Below, one piece after another: positions 57,077-64,000 of a stretch of DNA of 64,000 nt. The position numbers and the translations under genes were made by a program. How positions within the stretch are numbered: the first letter of the stretch is position 1; every line of letters begins with the position of its first letter. The notes under the pieces are model-generated. The model ran no database searches and was not told where the DNA came from. It saw only the letters and a list, made by a program, of their open reading frames with translations. Source of the stretch: Scylla paramamosain (Eukaryota; Arthropoda; Malacostraca; Decapoda; Portunidae); assembly GCF_035594125.1 (NCBI RefSeq), contig NC_087181.1, forward strand, positions 6,393,340-6,457,339. Direction: 5' to 3'.

Positions 57077-57130
<54 letters not shown>
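56954..57130. repeat. (CA)n microsatellite with CCACA and CAGA interruptions
   Basis: About 177 bp. On the minus strand it lies just after a GTAAGTAT donor-like site (57128-57135 region), so it is probably intronic to, or downstream of, the Myb-like gene. Confidence 0.97.
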
Positions 57131-57132
<2 letters not shown>

Positions 57133-57136
57133 ATAC

Positions 57137-59627
57137 TTACAGACTGCTGGGTCTCCCAGAAGCTGGGCTGTAGTACTTGCGTACTTGTTCCATAGTGCTA
57201 TCAACATTATGCATAGTCTGAACAAATGCATTTATTGATGTTTGCAATGCCTGAGCAAATGCATTTGCTGCCAGCTCAGCTTGATTGCCAAGCTTCTCAC
57301 ATAGAGCAGAGAAGTTTTGCAATGACACTTTCAAGTCGTCATTCAAGGTCTCTGCACCTTCTCGAATAGAGCGGAAACATTCCTCCCTCTCACTGCGTAG
57401 GGGTCTCTTTCGGCCTCTACGGGTGGAGGGTCCAGTTTGTGATGTTCCTCCTGGTGCTGTCATTACTTGTTCCATAGTGCTATCAACATTATGCATAGTC
57501 TGAACAAATGCATTTGTTGATGTTTGCAATGCCTGAGCAAATGCATTTGCTGCCAGCTCAGCTTGATTGCCAAGCTTCTCACATAGAGCAGAGAAGTTTT
57601 GCAATGACACTTTCAAGTCGTCATTCAAGGTCTCTGCACCTTCTCGAATAGAGCGGAAACATTCCTCCCTCTCACTGTGTAGGGGTCTCTTTCGGCCTCT
57701 ATGGGTGGAGGGTCCAGTTTGTGATGTTCCTCCTGGTGCTGTTGCTGGCCCTGCTGGTGGTGTTGCTGGTGCCATTGCTGGTGCTGTTGCTGTAACTGTT
57801 GGTGGTGCTGAAGCTGGTCCTGGTGGTGGTGCTGTCGCTGGTCCTGGTGGTGGTGCTGTTGCTGGTCTTGCTGCTGATGCTGTCGCTGGTCCTGGTGGTG
57901 GTGCTGTTACTGGTCCTGCTGCTGGTGCTGTTGCTGGTCCTGGTGGTGGTGCTGTCACTGGTCCTGCTGCTGGTGCTGTTGCTGGTCCTGCTGCTGGTGC
58001 TGTTGCTGGTCCTGCTGCTGGTGTTGTCAATGGTCCTGCTGCTATTGTACATGCAGAAAGCATGTCGTCGTCAATCATTTCTGCTAGATGAGAAGTTAAT
58101 GTTAAAATAGAAAAAAAAATTTTTACAAAGATGTTTATGATGCATCAATCACTACCAGTGCACACAAATGAAAATATGCTAATCTAACCTAACCTAACCT
58201 ATACCAACCTAGCTGAACCTAACCTAACTTTAACTCCACTTTTAACCTTGATGTCCATGGCCATTAACGTTAATTTTACTATCAATGCTATTGCGCACTA
58301 CATGTTGTGTATTTCCTAAATTTCTAGTAACTGTAAATTTATTGATTGAAACAGAATTAGATGACAATGCATGAACATATCCAAAACAACATATTCATGA
58401 TAATTTCACAGTTGCCAGGGCAGCCTACTGTCAAAAAAAAAAAAAAAAGGGGGGGGAAGAAATAGTATGAAAAATCAAGGCAATAAGTAAGATTGTGTAT
58501 ATGATTAAAGACTAACAGAAAAGAAAGCCAAAATACAGACCCACTTCCTCTTCTCTTATGACTATGGGTACTAAGCTATCTAGCTGGTTGTCTGCAAATT
58601 GCAGCTCCTCAGACAGTGCATCTGTTGCAACAGCCAAGAAGTCATCTGTGACTGGTTTTGGTGGTGGCCCTCCACCAGTCTTGAAGGACTCATGAAGAAA
58701 TTTCTTGTGATTCATCTTCACTCTGTAAGCATGAACATAATGTAGATTACTAAACAATGCCAGTAGTGCTGTACAGAATCTTGAGTTAGGAATGATTTGG
58801 ACAAATATAATAATATTCATTTATCGTCTGTGTACTTTATTTCTTAATTCCATTTCTTATATTTCAAAGTAAAAAACTAACCTGAACCTAACCTGAACTT
58901 AATCTAATATTGCTTTTTACCATGGAGCTTTTTTTAGATATTTGCTAAAGAAAAAAATATTAATAATCCATTAATCGTAAAAAGGGCAGGTAAGAAATGA
59001 TATATGCTACTTGTGAGAGACCAGCAAGCTAAAAACACCTCCCTTAGACCAGCAAGCTTAAAACACTCCCTTTAGATCAGCAAACTAAAAACACCCCCCT
59101 TGGACCAGGAAGCTTAGAACACCCCTTCTAGACCAGCAAGCTAAAAAAACACCCCCTTTACAGTAAACCAGCAAGCTAAAAACCCCCTTTAGATCAGCAA
59201 GATAAACACACTCCCTTTGTGAGAGGTACACCTGAGTGTTAATTTAATTAATGAGATACACTCAGCTTTCCCTTACGGATGCAGCATGATGCAATATGTT
59301 ATTGCCTGCTACACACAAAAATTCACCTGCTATGCACTAAACATACAGAATATTTATATCCACTTACCATCTCCTTATGTACTCCCAAGCCCATTTGAGT
59401 TGGGTTACTGTCCTGGGACGTTCAGCAGGGTAGCTGAGGTTGAATTCAGCAGCTACTTCCTCCCAAGCTTTCTGTTTTTTTCTTATCCCGTTGAAGCCTG
59501 TAGAATGATCCAACAGGATTTTCTTTGAAGTTATCACCTCAGACAGTCTCTGGCATTGAGCATTCGTGAGTGCGACAGTTTTTTCTCGTGGAGAGAGGAG
59601 GAGAACAGAAGAGGCAGGCACACTCAT
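57137..59627 (-). CDS. Myb/SANT-like Harbinger partner gene Myb-2
   Basis: Exon 1 (59627 to 59368) starts MSVPASSVLLLSPREKTV and carries the Myb-like fold (ALTNAQCQRLSEVITSKKIL, KAWEEVAAEFNLSYP, TVTQLKWAWEYIRR), with a consensus GTAAGTG donor. Exon 2 (about 58735 to 58540) carries MNHKKFLHESFKTGGGPPPK, the GGGPPP motif seen after such domains. Exon 3 (58082 to 57137, acceptor CTAGCAG) encodes MIDDDMLSAC, an Ala/Pro repeat, then a helical block duplicated in tandem. The exon 1-2 join at the nearest acceptor makes TGA, so either the splice differs or the copy is dead. The product is presumed to bind the element ends and carry the transposase to the nucleus. Confidence 0.7.
57183..57746 (-). repeat. 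282-bp tandem duplication inside Myb-2 exon 3
   Basis: Two units of 282 bp (94 codons) differ at only a few bases. Each encodes RGRKRPL, EREECFRSIREGAETLNDDL, SLQNFSALCEKLGNQ and AFAQALQTS, INAFVQTMHNVDSTMEQV. The frame is kept across the duplication. Confidence 0.93.
57740..58050 (-). repeat. 24-bp Ala/Gly/Pro-coding minisatellite in Myb-2 exon 3
   Basis: About a dozen units encoding AGPATAPA or PGPATAPP variants. The open frames on the plus strand over this stretch are shadows of the repeat. Confidence 0.92.
58178..58230. repeat. Short interstitial AACCT (arthropod telomere-type) array
   Basis: CTAACCTAACCTAACCTATA then GAACCTAACCTAAC: about six interrupted copies of the pentamer complementary to TTAGG, inside Myb-2 intron 2. 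A weaker patch occurs at about 58880-58905. Confidence 0.75.
59018..59218. repeat. 28-bp minisatellite in Myb-2 intron 1
   Basis: About seven units starting near 59018, 59046, 59074, 59102, 59130, 59163 and 59191, each of the form AGACCAGCAAGCTAAAAACA plus CCCCCTTT. One unit has a 5-bp insertion. Confidence 0.92.
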
Positions 59628-59783
59628 GATAGCGGCGAAGCTGTGGGCGAACTAAAGGTAGCACGTGGATTTGTTTATATGTGCTCAGGTCTACCAATAT
59701 TGGGAGCAAAGGCTGCCAACTCTTCCGATAACCTCGCACGAACGTCGGGTTGCCATTTTCTGTTTAAAAAATCAGCGCTAAGT

Positions 59784-59784
<1 letters not shown>

Positions 59785-59817
<33 letters not shown>
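59785..59817. repeat. (TG)n microsatellite
   Basis: About 33 bp immediately outside the candidate right Harbinger terminal repeat. Confidence 0.97.
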
Positions 59818-59820
<3 letters not shown>

Positions 59821-61330
59821 TAATGTGTGTTTATAAGCTACACATTGGCAAGGCTGGAGGCTCGTGACAATGTGGTTGCAAACACAGAAGAGTCTGCCTG
59901 TGGCTCTGAGATAGGAGCAAAGTGTGTAATAAACTGGAATAGAATTTGCTGTGATTTTCCCTGCCAACACCCACCTATGCCTGTTTGTGAGTTGTGTAAG
60001 AGTTAAGTGAAACAGTGAGGACCTGGATACTGGACCCATGTGACTTGGTATGTCAACTACAGTGATATTGGTCAATATTCTGACAGACAAGGTAGCTGGG
60101 GCTGCTGTGGTGCAGTTACAAGGCAGCCAAGTGTATCCCCCAGTTCCGTAACTGAATGCATTGACTGATGATGAATTGTGTGTGTGGAAGGAGCATTCAT
60201 ACATTTATAGAAAAGGTAATAATGGCTTTAAGCTGCGGAGCAGCTTAGAAGACCTTCCCTCAGCGGCTAGGTGGTTCCAAGTTTTAGATGCATTGCAGAC
60301 CTGCAGATCCTGCCTGCACATGCCACTGTGACAGTTGCAGTGAGTTGCTATAAATGACTCTGTTTTCAGTATGTGGAGATTTATCTGTCTGCATTCTGAT
60401 CACACTATCATGTTCACAAGAGTTTTTCCTACTTAAATGTAGTAATATATTTCAGCATTTGATGATTAATTGTTGAAAATAGCAAGCATAAGTAAAACAT
60501 GTTATAGACATTTTTTTAACATCTTCACAGTTCAACTTGTCATAATGCCATTTTCTTTTTTGTTTTGTCAAGTTTTTACATCTTGATTCTACAGTCACTG
60601 CTAAGTCCAATGGTGTCAACCAAAACTGGCTGTCCCATACGTGAAGTGAATTATGCCATATAATTTGTGCATTTTGCACACTTGAGCTGTAGTAATGAGG
60701 CTATAGTAATGCAATTTGCAAGGTAGAAACCTTCACTCACATGCAGATAAGTCAAAATATGCAAAATATGGCAAAACAATGGGTCTGACAAAGAAATGTC
60801 ATAGAATAAGAAAGATGTGCTGTCAAAAGTTACCTTCTAAGAGATGTCTTCAAAACTGAATTTGCAATTTTTGTGTGTGATGTACTCCAAAAGGTGCTCC
60901 TGGCCAAATCATCTTTATATTCTCCGGGTTCCAGGTGGAGTGGTGGACTGTAGAGATGTGCAGTAACAAAATTAGAACCTCCCCCCCCCAAGCAGGAGCA
61001 AAGACCTCGCTCCTGTTGGGGGAACTAATTTTAAAAGAAGTAACATTACAAGCTTGACTTGATCATGTAGAAATATGATTAGGTAAGACAACACATGCAC
61101 TCCTGTTACATTGTTGCTTAAAAAAATTATAATTAATTAAATCCCCCCAAATAAAATATCTGGAACTTTAAGAAAAAAAAAGGATTCATGCAAAATCACC
61201 TAAATATCAAAGTTTGCAGACTTAAGAGGCATGTGTCTTATAATGATATTTTATGTCATGTTACTGCACAGATACTGATAAATTAATAAAATCATAAGTG
61301 TTTATGTTAGAATGGTAGTCTGATATTTTT

Positions 61331-61333
<3 letters not shown>
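59818..61333. other. Unassigned 1.5 kb
   Basis: No recognised protein or element. The longest frames (under 150 codons) are partly microsatellite-derived. A minor feature is a C run near 60980 flanked by GAGCAGGAGCAAAG/ GCTCCTGTTGGGG (weak inverted pair). Confidence 0.4.

Positions 61334-61379
<46 letters not shown>
61334..61379. repeat. (CA)n microsatellite at the B4 5' edge
   Basis: About 46 bp, directly preceding LINE-B similarity. Confidence 0.95.
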
Positions 61380-61381
<2 letters not shown>

Positions 61382-63199
61382 AACAAAGACAGTTTGAAAA
61401 GATATAATAGACAGGTATAAACATGAGCCAAAACTCTTCTATAAATATGTGAATGGTAAACTGAAAAGCAAAGTGAGTATAGGAAAGCTAATGGTAAATG
61501 GACTGGTTTATAAAGACCTGAAAGAGATGGCAGAAGTGATGAATAAGAGCTTTAAGGAAGTTTTTACAAAGTAAAAGGAATTTATAAGGCCATTGTGCAC
61601 ATCTGAAAATGGAAGAAATAGAGGAATTTCAAGTAACAAAAGAGAAAGTTGATAAAATCATCAAAACATTAGAAGTAAGAAAGGCCACAGGACCGGATGG
61701 AGTATCAGGATGGGTAATAAAAGATTGCAGTAACCAGCTTAGTGATAAATTACATACCATCATATGTACCTCTATTAATGAAGGAATAGTTCCACAGGAT
61801 TGGAAAAGGGCAAACATCGTACCCATATTTAAAGGAGGAGACACAAAAGACCCACTAAATTATAGACCGGTTTTGTTGACAAGTGTGGTTGCAAAAATAT
61901 GTGAAAGGATAATAAAGAACAAATGGACCAAGTTTTTGGAAGATAAGGACATTCTCACAACTTGTCAATTTGGCTTTAGAAAAGGGAGATCTTGTGTCAC
62001 TAATTTATTATGCTATTATTCGAGAGTAATTGATATCATACAGGAGAAAGATGGTTGGGCAGACTGTATTTATTTAGATTTAAGAAAAGCTTTTAATAAA
62101 GTACTGAATAATAGACTGCTGTGGAAACTGGAGAAGATAGGTGTTGTAAATGGAAAAATGCTGAAATGGATGGACGGTTTCCTTAAAAACAGAGAGATGC
62201 AAACAGTAATTAGGGACCAGACATCAGTGTGGAGCCCAGTATTAAGTGGGATCCCCCAAGGGTCAGTGTTGGCACCAATAATGTTTGCGGTGTATATAAA
62301 TGATATGGTTGAGAATGTATCCAGCTATGTGAGTCTTTTTGCTGATGATGCAAAACTTATAAGAAGAGTGAAGGGAATGGAAGATTGTGAAGAATTACAA
62401 AGAGATATAGACAAGGTGTGGAAGTGGAGCAACAGATGGCAAATGGAATTTAACTCTGGTAAGTGTAAAAAGATGGAATTTGGAAAAAGTAACAGAAGGT
62501 GTAGCTATAACTATAAGATGGGGAATGAAACAATAAATAAGACAACAAGAGAAAAGATCTGGGAGTGATTTTCTCAGAGAATTTATCACCAGAATAACAT
62601 ATCAACATGGTAACAGGTGAAACTCTCAGCCCACTAAGAAATATAAGAGTTGCCTTTGCTTATCTGGATATAGAAATGATGAGGAAAATAATCACCACAA
62701 TGATACATCCAAGATTAGAATACACAGCGGTAATTTAGTCACCACATGAAAAAAAAGCACATAAGAAAGTTGGAAGGAATACAGAGAGCACCAACAAAGA
62801 TGATAGCAGAATTGCAAGATTTGTCATATGAGGAGCGATTAGCTAGAATGCAACTCCCTACCTTGGAAGAGACGAGAGAGAGGTGACTTGATTGCATTGT
62901 ACAGATTGCTGAGCGGGATGGAAAAAGTAAATAGGGAATATCTCTTTATATTGAACAAAACAGAAACAAGGGGACATGGAAGAAAACTAAAAAGTAACCA
63001 CCTGCAAAAGGGATATAAAGAAGTTTAGTTTCCCTCATAGAAGCATAGAGGCATGGAATGGACCGGAAGGGGAAGTGGTGCGTGCTACAGATATTCATGA
63101 CTTTAAGGAAAAGTTGGATAAAAAGAGTTATGGAGATGGGAGAGTATGAGCTTAGCTCCTCTCCCGTATGTCACAACTAGGTAAATACAACTAGGTAGG
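61380..63199 (+). mobile_element. LINE-B copy B4, 5' truncated (CR1-like)
   Basis: The RT core is in the open frame 61609-62568. After a frameshift near 62560 the C-terminal region is broken into pieces (HIRKLEGIQRAPTKMIAELQ-like at about 62760; RGHGRKLKSNHLQK-like at about 62970; FSFPHRSIEAWNGPEGEVV-like at about 63030). The 3' end is the simple tail CACAACTAGGTAAATACAAC, ending at about 63199, a CR1-style tail rather than poly-A. Confidence 0.88.
61609..62568 (+). CDS. B4 reverse transcriptase core
   Basis: 319-codon open frame holding the whole RT core: EVRKATGPDGVSGWVIKDCS, GIVPQDWKRANIVPIFKGGD, NYRPVLLTSVVAKICERIIK, QFGFRKGRSCVTNLLCYYSR, CIYLDLRKAFNKVLNNRLLW, SGIPQGSVLAPIMFAVYIND and the active box VSLFADDAKLIRRV. 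F-ADD is intact. Asp in LDLRKAFN is present. The frame stops early at REKIWE by a frameshift, so the thumb/C-terminal region is lost. The upstream segment (61440-61600) is coding-like but broken. Confidence 0.9.
   Translation: MEEIEEFQVTKEKVDKIIKTLEVRKATGPDGVSGWVIKDCSNQLSDKLHTIICTSINEGIVPQDWKRANIVPIFKGGDTKDPLNYRPVLLTSVVAKICERIIKNKWTKFLEDKDILTTCQFGFRKGRSCVTNLLCYYSRVIDIIQEKDGWADCIYLDLRKAFNKVLNNRLLWKLEKIGVVNGKMLKWMDGFLKNREMQTVIRDQTSVWSPVLSGIPQGSVLAPIMFAVYINDMVENVSSYVSLFADDAKLIRRVKGMEDCEELQRDIDKVWKWSNRWQMEFNSGKCKKMEFGKSNRRCSYNYKMGNETINKTTREKIWE

Positions 63200-64000
<801 letters not shown>

Larger units (their letters stand above)
53251..59780. mobile_element. PIF/Harbinger element with transposase and Myb-like gene
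   Basis: Contains a DDE transposase (plus strand) and a Myb/SANT-like gene (minus strand), pointing toward each other, the two-gene plan of PIF/Harbinger. Candidate terminal repeats: TAGAGCCCATTTATTAAACA at 53251-53270 and its partner at 59761-59780, whose reverse complement is TAGCGCTGATTTTTTAAACA (16 of 20 match). Each side begins or ends with TA, but a clean 3-bp target duplication is not seen. Without A9 it is about 5.2 kb. Borders are an inference. Confidence 0.62.

Noticed and set aside
56844..57238. His-Thr and Val-Cys frames over the CA tract
   Set aside because: Artefact of the (CA)n microsatellite.
57567..58110. Plus-strand frames of 103-174 codons rich in Gly/Ala/Val or Leu
   Set aside because: They are antisense shadows of the Myb-2 exon 3 repeat; the minus strand has the splice sites and conserved domain.
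59018..59218. CRISPR-like array
   Set aside because: 28-bp head-to-tail minisatellite with no distinct spacers.
58512..59627. Calling Myb-2 fully functional
   Set aside because: The nearest consensus junction between exons 1 and 2 forms TGA, so integrity cannot be claimed without transcript data.

Overview
This is repeat-dense eukaryotic nuclear DNA. I infer an arthropod, most likely a decapod crustacean, from the mix of transposable elements (DIRS with tyrosine recombinase, BEL/Pao, jockey-like and CR1-like LINEs, Penelope, PIF/Harbinger, pogo/Tigger, mariner), the very long GA, CA and AT runs, and the spliced, AT-rich layout. No single-copy host gene, rRNA, tRNA or CRISPR array could be supported. 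Nearly every coding signal is a mobile-element gene or its remains.

Families. LINE-A (jockey/BS-like, endonuclease plus reverse transcriptase, about 3.3 kb when full) has nine copies, A1 to A9, covering roughly 30 percent of the window. LINE-B (CR1-like, ORF1 with an SGNH-type segment) has four pieces, B1 to B4. A third LINE-C supplies one endonuclease fragment. There are two DIRS elements, two BEL/Pao elements, one Gypsy remnant, one Penelope remnant, one mariner with an open transposase frame, one Tigger remnant, and a two-gene PIF/Harbinger element.

Layout. 1-10880: LINE A1 is split by BEL-1 (5-bp target duplication TTACA), and the right LTR of BEL-1 is itself split by DIRS-1, a three-level nest that can be closed to the base. 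10985-12215: Penelope remnant. 12622-13996: three-exon Myb/SANT-like gene with a stop. 14129-17140: probable Tigger remnant holding long microsatellites and two adjacent perfect hairpins. 17446-18900: old LINE-A and LINE-B pieces. 19490-24145: BEL-2 pol remnant split by near-full-length A3. 24146-32257: A4 split by DIRS-2. 32759-37655: CT-microsatellite repeat, unassigned DNA, Gypsy gag/protease remnant, mariner. 37856-49480: A5, B2, second CT repeat, A6, LINE-C, A7, B3. 50848-53250: A8. 53251-59780: PIF/Harbinger element with a transposase (plus strand) and a Myb-like partner gene (minus strand), the transposase exon cut by A9. 61380-63199: B4, then AT repeats to the end.

How the parts work together. 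Each autonomous family brings its own machinery: RT plus endonuclease for LINEs, RT, RNase H and tyrosine recombinase for DIRS, RT, RNase H and integrase for BEL, and a DDE transposase with a Myb-like DNA-binding partner for Harbinger. Most copies are damaged. The freshest-looking pieces are A9, DIRS-2, the mariner frame and the Harbinger genes. The nesting gives a relative order: A1 before BEL-1 before DIRS-1; BEL-2 before A3; A4 before DIRS-2; Harbinger before A9.
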